DNA of 64,000 nt from JAHDNZ01 sp036721855 (GCA_036721855.1 DAIMKF010000004.1:1-64000); one strand, 5' to 3'. Shown: positions 20,313-29,584, counted from the first letter of the stretch. Numbers and translations are program-made. Notes: generated from the sequence alone by a model not told the origin.

Positions 20313-20490
20313 AAGATCAGTATCTTTAAGGATATGTAGTAAATGCAGCTTGACTCCCCACACTCCTAAGTTCCCTATAAACCTGACAGTTTCTAACATC
20401 CCATCAATGCTTTCATTGGGAAGCCCTAAAGTTAGATGTATAACAACTCTGATGTTTTTCTCTTTTAATCTATCTACCGCGTCGATAACT
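20313..20490 (-). pseudogene. Radical SAM (YhcC/TIGR01212-like) protein fragment
   Basis: The reverse strand reads DRLKEKNIRVVIHLTLGLPN, then ESIDGMLETVRFIGN and GVWGVKLHLLHILKDTDL. This is the characteristic central-to-C-terminal stretch of the YhcC/TIGR01212 radical SAM family (H-x-x-x-GLP-x-E, then GIKLH-x-L-x-x-L-x-x-T-x-L). The N-terminal SAM-binding CxxxCxxC motif is absent and sequence upstream to about 20610 is full of stops. The fragment runs without a stop into a GNAT relic, so an in-frame chimeric reading of 122 residues exists (20031-20399) but is almost certainly not a functional protein. Confidence 0.65.
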
Positions 20491-20663
20491 CAATGCAACT
20501 TTTATCCGGCAAGAGAATCCTTATGTACACGAACAAGAACAACATCGAAAGCTTGGAATGCTTTGCTTTCAAAACAAGCAATCTTATCTTTAATTCTCCC
20601 GATTTAAGTCTTATCCTCTCTCTTTAACGTTACAGCTAATACTTTTATAATTAGTTTTACATA

Positions 20664-20950
20664 TCAAAACATCACCATCAGGGTGGACACTGTAAAAATA
20701 AATCTGGAGTGGGAAAAAGCTTTGATCACCGCGATGTTTGAAGGAAATATAACCACAGAAACACTATGGATGTCTTTACCAATTATTTTTTTACCGCTTC
20801 TTAGAAGCTCGCTCAATACTGCTGTACCGAGCCCTTCCCAACTAAAGGCAGGCTTTACAATAAATCCGGAAATTTAAAACATGCTTTCATCGGTCATGAA
20901 TAACGCCAAAGCTGCAAAAGGAATTTTTTCTACAGATACGACCTTGCACC
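20664..20950 (-). pseudogene. Second GNAT-family acetyltransferase relic
   Basis: Reverse-strand translation gives FAALALFMTDESMF, a stop, then ISGFIVKPAFSWEGLGTAVL and KKIIGKDIHSVSVVIFPSNI. This contains the GNAT motif A region (V-x-P-x-F-x-x-x-GLGT) and the motif B strand (S-V-x-x-x-x-P-S-N-x-x-x-I-x-x-F). The protein ends early at a TGA near 20664 and lacks an N-terminus. It is the C-terminal half of a different acetyltransferase from the one at 19890-20312. Confidence 0.6.
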
Positions 20951-20998
20951 AAAAGTTTTCACCCTTCTTAGTGTTTTTGTAAGCACACCAGTATTTTA

Positions 20999-21175
20999 TT
21001 AATTTATCCCATCTATCATGGCAACCAGTGAACCACAGTTCTTGCACCAAACCCTTGGTACTTGCAGTTCAAACTCTTTATCCTAGTTAATAACAGAACG
21101 CTTATAACTACCATGCTTCATAATAGTTCCTCCGCAAACACATTTGTACTTGCCTGCAGCAAACTTATGAAGTCA
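20999..21175 (-). pseudogene. DUF6431-like zinc-binding (IS-associated) fragment
   Basis: Reverse-strand translation gives KYKCVCGGTIMKHGSYKRSV, an in-frame stop, then EFELQVPRVWCKNCGSLVAM. Two C-x-C or C-x-x-C pairs separated by HGSYKRSV are typical of the DUF6431 N-terminal zinc-ribbon found in transposase-like proteins. The DNA-binding and catalytic parts are absent, so this is a short leftover, possibly of a mobile element. Confidence 0.5.
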
Positions 21176-21226
21176 TTTTCCTGTTAATTGGTTAACCTTT
21201 AACCCAGGTTGGTTTATTATTAACAT

Positions 21227-21251
21227 CTCATCCCACCTTCGGTGGGATGGC
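21227..21251. other. Perfect stem-loop downstream of the DUF6431-like relic
   Basis: CATCCCACC and GGTGGGATG form a perfect 9-bp stem with a tight TTC loop. No T-run follows on either strand, so it is not an obvious terminator; it could be the subterminal hairpin of a lost mobile element. Confidence 0.4.
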
Positions 21252-21441
21252 TTTGGAGGGGCTGCGTTCAACTCCTTCTTGCTCGTTTTCTTGCAACTGA
21301 TTTGGAGCTTGTTGGAGAGTTATGGTCCCTTTTTACTCCCACTTACGAACTAGTATTTTTGGCCAGATACCGTTCACGCTTACAATAATAAATAATAGCT
21401 GCTTTTTAAACAGGAAGATCCTTTCACTAACTTCAATTTAA

Positions 21442-21801
21442 TCATCTTGCTTCCTTTAATTGGCATATTTCGTTCCAATTCTTAGAGGTGATAATCGCTA
21501 TCGCATTTATATCACCCTTTATACCATTTACTTCTCCTTCAATCTTGGCTATGGTATAACCTAAATTATCAATCTGAGCTTGATGCACTTCGCTTGCGTA
21601 AATTAATGATCTTAATAATCCTCCATGTTCTTTCTGTTGTTCGGATACAAGGTGTAAGTCTTCTTTTACTACTTGCATTTCATCTTTAACTGTTTGCATA
21701 TCTTCTTTTGCTACTTGCATTTCTTGTTTAAGCTCTCTAACATCCTTACTGGTTTCTTGGACTGCTACTAGAACTTTTTCAAGTAACTTCACGCTACTCA
21801 C
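21442..21801 (-). CDS. Coiled-coil protein of unknown function
   Basis: A 119-residue cytoplasmic protein dominated by heptad-like repeats (VRELKQEMQVAKEDMQTVKD, EMQVVKEDLHLVSEQQKEH) and a second amphipathic region (IDNLGYTIAKIEGEVNGIKG). The GTG at 21801 has AGAGGTG 5 nt upstream; a TTG at 21819 overlaps the ribosome site. I recognise no domain; short proteins like this are common in clostridia-like genomes and may oligomerise or bind a partner. It is flanked by relics and long noncoding stretches. Confidence 0.65.
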   Translation of the reverse strand: MSSVKLLEKVLVAVQETSKDVRELKQEMQVAKEDMQTVKDEMQVVKEDLHLVSEQQKEHGGLLRSLIYASEVHQAQIDNLGYTIAKIEGEVNGIKGDINAIAIITSKNWNEICQLKEAR

Positions 21802-22129
21802 GTTTTCACCTCTCTCCAAATCTTTTCATTGTTGCGAAGATAAACTCAGATGCTGTTTCTAATCTTTGTAATTAGGTATTAGCTTGATTATATCATAATT
21901 AAGTGCTAATAAATGCCAATTAGCCGGTTTAACACCCTATTTTTGAGGGTTATATGATAATAACTTGAGCTTATAAACTTTAACGCGTGTTTCTTCATTA
22001 TACTGATCTTGCTGAGAATAAGGCAAACTTTTATATTTGTTTAGTTTAAGTGAAAGAGGCAAGCCATGTGATGCAGGCTATTATCGCATTATACGCTTGA
22101 AAGCAAAGAGAGTAAATAAAAAAAGATAC

Positions 22130-22230
22130 CCCTCAATTCTACCGTAAGGCAAGTACTTAAGAGATATCTCGATGAAAATCCGATAGCGTCAAGCCACTGT
22201 AAGATAGAAATAATCAGAGACAGCAAGCCA
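22130..22230 (+). ncRNA. Possible degenerate cobalamin riboswitch
   Basis: The plus strand carries GATGAAAATCCGAT followed by AGCGTCAAGCCACTGTAA. This closely resembles the conserved core of cobalamin riboswitches (G-G-T-G-A-A-A-A-T-C-C followed by C-C-G-C-C-A-C-T-G-T-A-A). A later AATCAGAGACAGC may correspond to the A-G-T-C-A-G-G-A-x-A-C-C-T-G-C segment, but poorly. No gene on the plus strand follows for more than 10 kb, so if real it is a relic that lost its target gene. A covariance-model search would decide. Confidence 0.4.
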
Positions 22231-22463
22231 TTACACATTTTAGATGAATTTATAGTATCCGTTAGACAATCCTCTAATTGCTTGCATTGTTAAATAAAAC
22301 TTGGTATCAAGGATAGATAAGTTACAATAAACCTCTCCTGAAACCTTCTTAAGCAGCGTTTGTTGAACCTTCACGATGTTTTCTTCAGAGACAATAAAAC
22401 ATTTTAGAGTCCATTTCTGCTTTTAGCAGGAAACGTTCTTCTAGATATTGAGTAGTTTTCGTT

Positions 22464-22562
22464 GAGAGACTTCACTCCTTGAGCTTATTTAGCTCATCTC
22501 GAAGGATGGCTGTGAGGTCTCTCTTCTTGGTCTAGTGGGAAGAGGCCTCCTCCCACTAGACC
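22464..22562. other. Multi-stem structured element downstream of the subtilase gene
   Basis: Two adjacent hairpins. The first (22464-22523) nests three stems: GAGAGACTTCAC/GTGAGGTCTCTC with one mismatch, TCCTT/AAGGA, and GAGCT/AGCTC. The second (22529-22562) is a perfect 12-bp stem, GGTCTAGTGGGA/TCCCACTAGACC, around the loop AGAGGCCTCC. The subtilase stop is about 60 bp away. A T-rich tract (CTTTCTTCC) follows on the plus strand only, so it does not look like the terminator of the minus-strand gene. Confidence 0.55.
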
Positions 22563-22623
22563 CTTTCTTCCATTCTACATCTACATTAAAACATATCTAC
22601 AGTAACTTTACACTAACCGCCTC

Positions 22624-25218
22624 TTATGGAACAATATCTATAGATCCGGTTGATAAAGGCCAGCTTTTATCAACTTCTATAACTTTTCCAGACCATCCAT
22701 CATATCGCCTATTAGCTTCGATAAAGAAAGGCACAGACTCAGCATAGTAATCTCCGAGATCAATAACATTGTTTTTGTTAACATCAACCCATGCAATCAG
22801 TCTATATTCGCCTGGTACTTCAAGTGGCACAGAAAAGTTTCCACCCTTAGGATGAATGGATGTCTCAGCGGCTATATCAATAATGCTACCTTCTCTTACT
22901 CCTACAATTATACGGATCTTATCCACTGCGTTTACAGCCCAGTAGGCGTTAATTAACCCATATCCATAATGAGGATCAAAGCCTTTACCCTGGATCTCCA
23001 TACTTGTACGGCGCAATATCTCTCGGACTTCTCCTTTTGGTATACCCACAGATAACATCAGGCCAATAACACCCGAGACATGTGGTGTAGCCATAGATGT
23101 ACCGCTTCGAAGAGCATAAGGGTAGGTGACGTCTGTACTTATCACCCTGTCGTTATTCCCATCGTTATCACTATCGACCCCTGATACTCCTCCCGGAGCT
23201 ACGACATCCAATTCGTAGCCATAATTTGAATACGGTGTAACCATGGGAGTGTTTGGATAATTATAGTCCACAGCTCCTACCGCTATTACTTCAGGAAGAG
23301 CTGCCGGATAAATGATTGGAGCACTCTCATTCCCAGCAGCCGCTACCATTATTACACCACTAGCATAAGCTTGCTTGACCGAATCTATTTCTACCTGGCT
23401 TTCTCCACCACCCAAAGATAGATTCAAGATATCTGCTGGATATGGGTTAAACGGTTTATTAGGTTCATTCAATAGTCCAGCTCCATAAAGAATACCAAGG
23501 GCTACATCCCAATGAGTGCCTGACCCTGATTCCGAAAGGACCTTAACAGGGAGAATTTCCACATCCCACATTACTCCAGCCACACCGGTGCTGTTATTCG
23601 TTAAAGCGCCTATAGTCCCGGCAACATGAGTGCCATGTCCATGATGATCCTGAACATTATAATTATTTTCCGCAAAATTATATCCATAAGTATGATCAAG
23701 CTGGACTGATAAATCAGGGTGAGTCATATCTATTCCGGTGTCTATTACCGCGATTCTTATCGAACGGTCGCCTGTTGTTATTTCCCACGCTTGAGGTAGG
23801 CGAATTTGTCGAAAGTGCCATTGATAAGGAAACCAGGAATCATTGGGATATGGTATCGACGCAGAAAAAACAGAAGTATTTGGCTCTGTATAGAGAACTC
23901 CTTTAAGCTCAGTAGCGCGGAATATCAAGTCTTTCCTATTATTACTTAATTTCACAAGATAAGCGTTTAACAACTCAATGGTATCCAAAATCTCGTAACC
24001 CGACTCTTCTAATTCTACCCGTTGCTCCTGCACGGTCATAGAGGAGTCGAAGACAATGATGAGTTCTTCGGGATCTCTTTCAATTTGAAAAACCACATCA
24101 CTATCAAAGTCTATCTGGTCCGGTCTTTGACTTCTTTTAGTCATTAAAGGCATCATGTCTATACTAGAACGTGGGAAGTTATGTTTTATCCCAATTTCAC
24201 CAGATAAGTACGTTGCGCTGGTAAAGACAGCAGTCACTGACTTCGGGCGATCAACGATTATCGTTGCTGGATTGCCACTACCCTCTAAATCACCATCCCA
24301 ATGACTAAAATTCCAGCCTTCAGCCGGGTTAGCTGTTAATTTAACAGTAGTACCGTGTTCATAGTTATTGCCTCTTACTGTTATTATCTCTTCGTTAACT
24401 ATACCTTCGCCTTGAACTACGACTTCAAGTGGATACTCTTTCTTCACAAAAACTGCTTTAACCGTTTTGGCACTATCTATGACTATATTGGTGGGGTTAA
24501 TGCTACCTGTTAAAGCTTCTTCCCAATGACTAAAATTCCAGCCTTCAGCCGGGTTAGCTGTTAATTTAACAGTAGTACCGTGTTCATAGTTATTGCCTCT
24601 TACTGTTATTATCTCTTCGTTAACTATACCTTCGCCTTGAACTACGACTTCAAGTGGATACTCTTTCTTCACAAAAACTGCTTTAACCGTTTTGGCACTA
24701 TCTATGACTATATTGGTGGGGTTAATGCTACCTGTTAAAGCTTCTTCCCAATGACTAAAATTCCAGCCTTCAGCTGGATTAGCTGTTAATTTAACTTCTG
24801 TGTCGTAGCTGTATGTGTTTCGGGTAGTTATCACTTCCTGATTGACAATGCCGTCTCCTAGTATTTGAATTGTTAACGGATATATCTGCTTTTTTCCCTG
24901 GAAATTAGCAGTTTTGCTAGCCTTAGAGATTGACGCCTGACCAGGTTCAAAAGTCCAACCTTGCTTTATGGGAGTGATTGTAACCGTGCCCTTAAGACCA
25001 CTTTTACTCCACTTGCCATCTGCACCGGTAGTAGCTGTGCCAAAACCACTGCTAAATGTTAAGCTAACACCTGCTATTCCCTGGTTGTTGTCAGCTTGAG
25101 TGATCTGGCCTGATACGGTATATTTTTTGAAACTTTGCAACCAATTACAGCCAGTTTGTAAGATTAAAATGCCGACAAACACAAAACACCACAAAATTCT
25201 CAGTTTCCTATTTCTCAT
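22624..25218 (-). CDS. Secreted subtilisin-like (S8) serine protease lipoprotein
   Basis: An 864-residue extracytoplasmic protease. The signal peptide ends in LQTGC, a lipobox, so it is probably lipid-anchored. An N-terminal carboxypeptidase-regulatory-like module (VSGQITQADNNQGIAGVSL) is followed by three tandem 75-residue bacterial repeat (Flg_new_2-like) modules with KLTANPAEGWNFSHW. A fervidolysin-like propeptide follows (EELIIVFDSSM), then the S8 domain with catalytic Asp near 496 (IAVIDTGID), His near 534 (HGHGTHVAG) and Ser near 710 (SGTSMATPH); numbers count from the longer start. ATG at 25218 with GGAG 8 nt upstream is preferred to the GTG at 25227. It may degrade extracellular protein. 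Confidence 0.93.
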   Translation of the reverse strand: MRNRKLRILWCFVFVGILILQTGCNWLQSFKKYTVSGQITQADNNQGIAGVSLTFSSGFGTATTGADGKWSKSGLKGTVTITPIKQGWTFEPGQASISKASKTANFQGKKQIYPLTIQILGDGIVNQEVITTRNTYSYDTEVKLTANPAEGWNFSHWEEALTGSINPTNIVIDSAKTVKAVFVKKEYPLEVVVQGEGIVNEEIITVRGNNYEHGTTVKLTANPAEGWNFSHWEEALTGSINPTNIVIDSAKTVKAVFVKKEYPLEVVVQGEGIVNEEIITVRGNNYEHGTTVKLTANPAEGWNFSHWDGDLEGSGNPATIIVDRPKSVTAVFTSATYLSGEIGIKHNFPRSSIDMMPLMTKRSQRPDQIDFDSDVVFQIERDPEELIIVFDSSMTVQEQRVELEESGYEILDTIELLNAYLVKLSNNRKDLIFRATELKGVLYTEPNTSVFSASIPYPNDSWFPYQWHFRQIRLPQAWEITTGDRSIRIAVIDTGIDMTHPDLSVQLDHTYGYNFAENNYNVQDHHGHGTHVAGTIGALTNNSTGVAGVMWDVEILPVKVLSESGSGTHWDVALGILYGAGLLNEPNKPFNPYPADILNLSLGGGESQVEIDSVKQAYASGVIMVAAAGNESAPIIYPAALPEVIAVGAVDYNYPNTPMVTPYSNYGYELDVVAPGGVSGVDSDNDGNNDRVISTDVTYPYALRSGTSMATPHVSGVIGLMLSVGIPKGEVREILRRTSMEIQGKGFDPHYGYGLINAYWAVNAVDKIRIIVGVREGSIIDIAAETSIHPKGGNFSVPLEVPGEYRLIAWVDVNKNNVIDLGDYYAESVPFFIEANRRYDGWSGKVIEVDKSWPLSTGSIDIVP
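24298..24773. repeat. Exact 225-bp tandem repeat inside the subtilase gene
   Basis: The 225 bases from 24298 to 24522 recur without change at 24523-24747, and a diverging third copy begins at 24748. They encode the 75-residue modules of the protease. Identity at the nucleotide level, including synonymous positions, points to a recent duplication or gene conversion. Confidence 0.9.
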
Positions 25219-25843
25219 TACTCTCACTCCATGTTATTACTTTCTATAAACTGAAATTTTCTACAACATATTAAAATGATCTGCAAGGCTGTGTTTTATT
25301 TCAAAAGTATGCAGGTTATATTGAACGTTTTTCGTTGTGTTTTATGGCTCATTTATATTCAGTTTAATTATAGGTATTAAAATAATTGATATTTATAATG
25401 TTTAAATATTTTATGCCAAGTTAGGGCAGATTAGTACATTAATCGAGCTAAACATGATCCTACTGCGGTGTTTTACATTGCGAATAAAACTAGTGTTTTA
25501 AACCAACATGTTCTGCTTAGTTAGAACTGCTTGAAATATGAAAGATAATTTAGTGCAACCAACCAACAAATGTTTGTCTTCAAGATATTTGTGAATACCC
25601 ATTTAAACTTTAGAGAAGAAGTCATCGAAAAATCTAGAGCAAACCCAGCTTAAAGCAGCTGGGTTAATTTATTTTATAATTGGTTTAGTAAACATTTTCG
25701 CTATCATCTATCCCCTTAGCTGCTTTAATTAAATAATTCAGAATATCTTTCCTAATCCTCCTTATCTTGTTTGTGCTTAGAAAGAAACCAAACCTATTAA
25801 TAAAGAATTATATCTTATACTTTAGTGTGTTACTCCGTTAGGA
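25219..25843. other. Intergenic region with one hairpin
   Basis: About 620 AT-rich bases between the GH127 gene and the subtilase. I see a terminator-like hairpin at 25642-25675 and no gene or clear promoter. Confidence 0.4.
25642..25675. terminator. Hairpin, possible terminator of the GH127 gene
   Basis: AACCCAGCT and AGCTGGGTT form a 9-bp perfect stem. The plus strand continues AATTTATTTTAT, the minus strand with a short T-rich stretch. It is about 170 bp beyond the GH127 stop. Confidence 0.55.
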
Positions 25844-27766
25844 CTACTTTGTGTTTTTGGTAAGAATTATTGGAAATTGAGCGATACGAAGCTTTGCAGC
25901 TCCGTAGGGAATAAGCTTTAGCTCTTCAGGATCTTCTTTTAACGTCTGAGGTTTAGGAATCTTTCCTGCGGAAAGATTTTCCTCCTGCCAATTTGTTATC
26001 TTAGCTCCACTTGCTTTTAAAATTATGGGAGGACAGTCGCTGTTAAAAGGTTGCAAGGTAAGCTTCCCATACTCTACCTCAAAATCAGTATCCTCTAAAA
26101 TCCCCCATTGCCAGCTTCTTTCCGGATAGAGTTCATAGTCAGCACTAGGGGAAATACCGCTTACTTTTACCCATTTTTCACCCAGTGGTAAAGCGAAGAC
26201 TAAAGGGCCCCTTTCCACACTCAAGGAATCATTGGCCCAGCGTTTTAAACCAGGCTTTATCATCCATTCTATTTCAAATTCATCTTTCGGTCTCCAAGTA
26301 CGAGAAAGACTTAAAAAACCATTTTCGTGCAAAACTGCAGTGACTTTTTCTCCGTTTAACTTCAGCACCCAAGAGGCTCCGGAGAGTTTACGAAAATAAA
26401 GCTTAAACCACACGGGTTGATTTAGACTAAACTTAAGCTTTAGCTTATCGTTGAAAGGATAATCGGTATCCAGAGCAATATTCACATTTTCACCCGAAGG
26501 TGCCTTAAAACTTACCGTTGACGGTGCATACAAAGAGAGCACTATTCCGTCCTCAGCTTTAAGCCAGATATTGGCTACAAACTTAGGCCAGCCTTGATGA
26601 AAATTTGCTGTGCAGCAACCGTAATTTGGTTCAAGACCAAATATATTGGCATCAGGCCCGTTATTAGTCCAGTCCCTTTTACCGATATTGGCTGAGATTT
26701 GATTAGTCTGCTGATCATACTGATGTGACCAAAAATCTGGTGCAATTGCCGCAGGGAGCGCATTATAGGCTATCTTCTCCAAATAATCACCGAATTTTGA
26801 GACCCCTGTTTGGCAAAGAAGCTGCTCTAGGGAGTACATTAATTCCACTACCGCACAAAGTTCGGTACCTTGACTAGGATTTAACCCTGCCAGGTGCTCA
26901 TCACCGGTAAAGAGATAGTTAGCAGTACCATGATACTTCATAATAACTTCCAAACCATTTAAAGTAGCTTTAAGATCCTGTGGTGATTTGGTAAGTCTAT
27001 AAAAATACCAGGGAGCTTTTAGAGCCATGGCAACATTTACAACATGGGTATACAAAAAAGTAGTTAAAAATGTTCTGGCTTCAGGGTCGTCCCTGTCCAT
27101 AAATTCCCAGTCAATTTTTGTAAAATCCAGATAGTTTCTGGTGTTCTTTTTATAAGGCAGCTCAAGAAAGAATCCACTCCAGTCTAAAGTCTGTTCTCTA
27201 ATCATCTCTCCCAGTTCTAACAACCACGGCGTATGAGTTTTATCATATAACCAGAAAAGGGAAACAAGGTTTTCGCAGCCTCTGGCCTTAGCCCAACGAT
27301 AGAGTGGCCTAGATTCGATATTATTTAACTGATAGTTAAAATAATTTAGTAAAAACTCCTCTACCTTACCACTTTGATCTATATCACTATAAAGGGTTAA
27401 AGCCTTTAGCATTACCATTCGTGGCCACCAGTCCGGGTTTTTTGGGGGTCCAAAAAAACCACTCTTATCCTGGCTCTCTAAACTCCATTGCAAAAACCCT
27501 TTAGCATACTCAAAGAGTCTAGTGTTATCTGTTAAAACCGCCAGAGGAAGGAGTCCGTCAATATAATAAGGGCCTCTCTCCCAACTCTCCCCTGCTCCTC
27601 CAAGCCACCCACTTGTTGATCCTACATCTGGAAAAACCTCACTTAAAAACCCGCTTAAACCAGCAGCTTGCAGATTTAACTGATTTTTCAACCATCCTAA
27701 AGGCTTAATGGCATCTAGTGGTAACTGAGAAAAACAAGCTCTTGCCTCTTTTAACGAACCATTCAT
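25844..27766 (-). CDS. GH127 family beta-L-arabinofuranosidase-like protein
   Basis: A 640-residue protein of the GH127 (former DUF1680) family, which releases L-arabinofuranose from plant arabinans or arabinoproteins. Family landmarks are GWLKNQLNLQAAGLSGFL near the N-terminus, GAGESWERGPYYIDGL, the TELCAVVEL segment carrying a conserved Glu, and EPNYGCCTANFHQGWPKF carrying the Cys pair that supplies the zinc-coordinated nucleophile. No signal peptide is seen, so it should act in the cytoplasm on imported sugars. ATG at 27766 with AGGAGTG upstream is preferred to the longer frame starting at 27808. It is monocistronic. Confidence 0.9.
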   Translation of the reverse strand: MNGSLKEARACFSQLPLDAIKPLGWLKNQLNLQAAGLSGFLSEVFPDVGSTSGWLGGAGESWERGPYYIDGLLPLAVLTDNTRLFEYAKGFLQWSLESQDKSGFFGPPKNPDWWPRMVMLKALTLYSDIDQSGKVEEFLLNYFNYQLNNIESRPLYRWAKARGCENLVSLFWLYDKTHTPWLLELGEMIREQTLDWSGFFLELPYKKNTRNYLDFTKIDWEFMDRDDPEARTFLTTFLYTHVVNVAMALKAPWYFYRLTKSPQDLKATLNGLEVIMKYHGTANYLFTGDEHLAGLNPSQGTELCAVVELMYSLEQLLCQTGVSKFGDYLEKIAYNALPAAIAPDFWSHQYDQQTNQISANIGKRDWTNNGPDANIFGLEPNYGCCTANFHQGWPKFVANIWLKAEDGIVLSLYAPSTVSFKAPSGENVNIALDTDYPFNDKLKLKFSLNQPVWFKLYFRKLSGASWVLKLNGEKVTAVLHENGFLSLSRTWRPKDEFEIEWMIKPGLKRWANDSLSVERGPLVFALPLGEKWVKVSGISPSADYELYPERSWQWGILEDTDFEVEYGKLTLQPFNSDCPPIILKASGAKITNWQEENLSAGKIPKPQTLKEDPEELKLIPYGAAKLRIAQFPIILTKNTK

Positions 27767-27963
27767 AGAGTTCACTCCTAATCTATAACTTATAGTATTT
27801 GGATTCAACTACTTTGGCTGACAGCATAAAAATAGAATTGAAAGATAATAGTTAGTTCTTTAAATAACTATAGAAAGCTCAAGTGGCCTTAATGTTTAAA
27901 AACTATATGACCTTTCGTTCACTTGCTTGCAAAAGTATTAGTAAAAGGTATGAATCTTAATAA

Positions 27964-29217
27964 TCACTTTAAAATTATTTCTTTAGGAAAAGGGGTCATT
28001 CTGGAAATGTGCCACATTTTATCGATATAAGCAGTTGTATAGGCTTGCTCAATAAGGTGAAAATAATAAGCTCCCTTTTCGGTAAGTTGGTAGGAGGTAG
28101 GTTGTTTTTTAACCAGCCCCAGTTTTCTTGCTAACCAGAATTCAAAGTCAAATAACTTATTAAGATGAAGACCAAAAAATTGTTCGAATTCTTCCAGGTT
28201 TATTTGCATAGAGTAGGCTTGCCAAAATAAATAGTAGACTGCCCGTTGCCGCAGGTTAAAATTTAAGGTTAGGGAAGTAGGAAGTTGAGCCTCGCTCAAG
28301 CGCTGGCAATAGGCAGCTATGGAAAAGGTGTTGATCTTAAATTGCTCTTTAAGCAAAGTCGTGGCTGAAACACCAAAGCCTAAGAAGTTATCTCTGGTGA
28401 TTGAGGAGTATTTTTTCGTGTCGGGCTTGGCAAATGTCCAGATCGAAGTCCTTCGGCGGCCTGTTTTTTGGCAGTAAGTCGAGATGGCCTTTAACATTTT
28501 TTTCTTATCTTTTTCCGCAAGCGGTTTATATTGGTTGTCGGCAAAAGTAAAATCTATAAACGGATAGGTAGATATTTGCGTAGCTCCATAGAAAAAAGCA
28601 GTCTCAATATCGTCCAGTAAAAGCTCTTCGGTCTGATTGGGAATAGCAAATATCAAATCCACATCCACCACTTCAAAATCTGCTTCCTTAATTAAGCTAA
28701 ATATATTTTCAAAGTCTATGGGTTTCCTACCTAGAGCCGACAAACACTGCGGGTGAAAAGACTGTATCCCTACACTTATCATAGAAACTCCGGCTGCTTT
28801 TAACTTTTTTAAGTTATTCTTGGAGATATCTTCAGGGTGCAGTTCAACCCCGATTCCCTGGGTAATATGAAAGTATTTTTTTAGAGTTTGGATCAGCTCG
28901 TTTATATCCTCAATCATTAAGGCCGGTGTTCCTCCCCCAAAGTAGAGACTAGTCACTTCCTTTGGAGAATGTAATTGTAAACCAACTAGTTTGATCTCTT
29001 TAAGCAGGGCCTTTAGATAGTCTTTGGCTAAATCCTCTTTATAGATCTCTTTACAATAGGGACAAAAAGAACAAAGCTTACGGCAAAACGGCAGATGAAC
29101 ATAAAGGCCTAACTCCACTTCTTTTTCACAATCCAGCTCATTGGTATATGAATCTCTAAATTGAAACGGCTTCAAGGATCTTGTTAACCAGATTCTCATT
29201 AACGATGTTAATAACAT
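27964..29217 (-). CDS. Radical SAM coproporphyrinogen III oxidase-like (HemW/HemN family) protein
   Basis: A 417-residue radical SAM enzyme. The cluster motif CRKLCSFCPYC is preceded by GLYVHLPF as in the HemN/HemW family, and followed by SLYFGGGTPALM and VSMISVGIQSFHPQCLSALG. A C-terminal HemN-type domain (NFLGFGVSATTL, then LEEFEQFFGLHLNKLF) is present. No other heme-synthesis gene lies nearby, so whether it is a coproporphyrinogen dehydrogenase, a heme chaperone or a relative with another substrate is open. The ribosome site AGAGGAGG is strong. Confidence 0.85.
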   Translation of the reverse strand: MLLTSLMRIWLTRSLKPFQFRDSYTNELDCEKEVELGLYVHLPFCRKLCSFCPYCKEIYKEDLAKDYLKALLKEIKLVGLQLHSPKEVTSLYFGGGTPALMIEDINELIQTLKKYFHITQGIGVELHPEDISKNNLKKLKAAGVSMISVGIQSFHPQCLSALGRKPIDFENIFSLIKEADFEVVDVDLIFAIPNQTEELLLDDIETAFFYGATQISTYPFIDFTFADNQYKPLAEKDKKKMLKAISTYCQKTGRRRTSIWTFAKPDTKKYSSITRDNFLGFGVSATTLLKEQFKINTFSIAAYCQRLSEAQLPTSLTLNFNLRQRAVYYLFWQAYSMQINLEEFEQFFGLHLNKLFDFEFWLARKLGLVKKQPTSYQLTEKGAYYFHLIEQAYTTAYIDKMWHISRMTPFPKEIILK

Positions 29218-29548
29218 ATTAGCCTCCTCTAATTTAGTAAAGATAATTACCTAGAGAAGTTGTATATTACCTTTATAACAAAAGATAACCAGCCTCAGAA
29301 TGTTAATTACAGGAGTTTTTTAAGTTTAATAAACCCAAATCGTATAATTTAAACATCGACTAGTCTGATTAGATTAATCTGTTATTTCCTTATTAACCTT
29401 GCTTTCCCTTTATTGTCTATTTTCGATAGCTTATCTTTAACGATTAAAATGAGCCGCTGTCATTTATATTTAGTATAAATCCGTAAACTCTGCGTTTTTT
29501 ATCGTAGTAAGTAACTTACAATTGCCGACTTATACAGGAAATAAATTA
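29218..29548. other. Intergenic region, no gene recognised
   Basis: AT-rich spacer upstream of the radical SAM gene. It should contain that gene's promoter, which I cannot place with confidence. Confidence 0.4.
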
Positions 29549-29584
29549 CCCCTTTAGTACTATTTTAATAGACTACTAAAGGGG
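29549..29584. terminator. Hairpin downstream of the S9 peptidase relic
   Basis: CCCCTTTAGTA and TACTAAAGGGG form a perfect 11-bp stem with T-rich sequence on both sides. It lies just beyond the end of the decayed S9 peptidase. Confidence 0.65.

Noticed and set aside
20031..20399. 122-codon reading that could be taken as a gene
   Set aside because: It is an in-frame junction of a radical SAM tail and a GNAT piece, with both families continuing in other phases outside it.
20683..20877. Plus-strand reading of 64 codons
   Set aside because: The reverse strand of the same segment encodes recognisable GNAT motifs; the plus-strand reading is a shadow.
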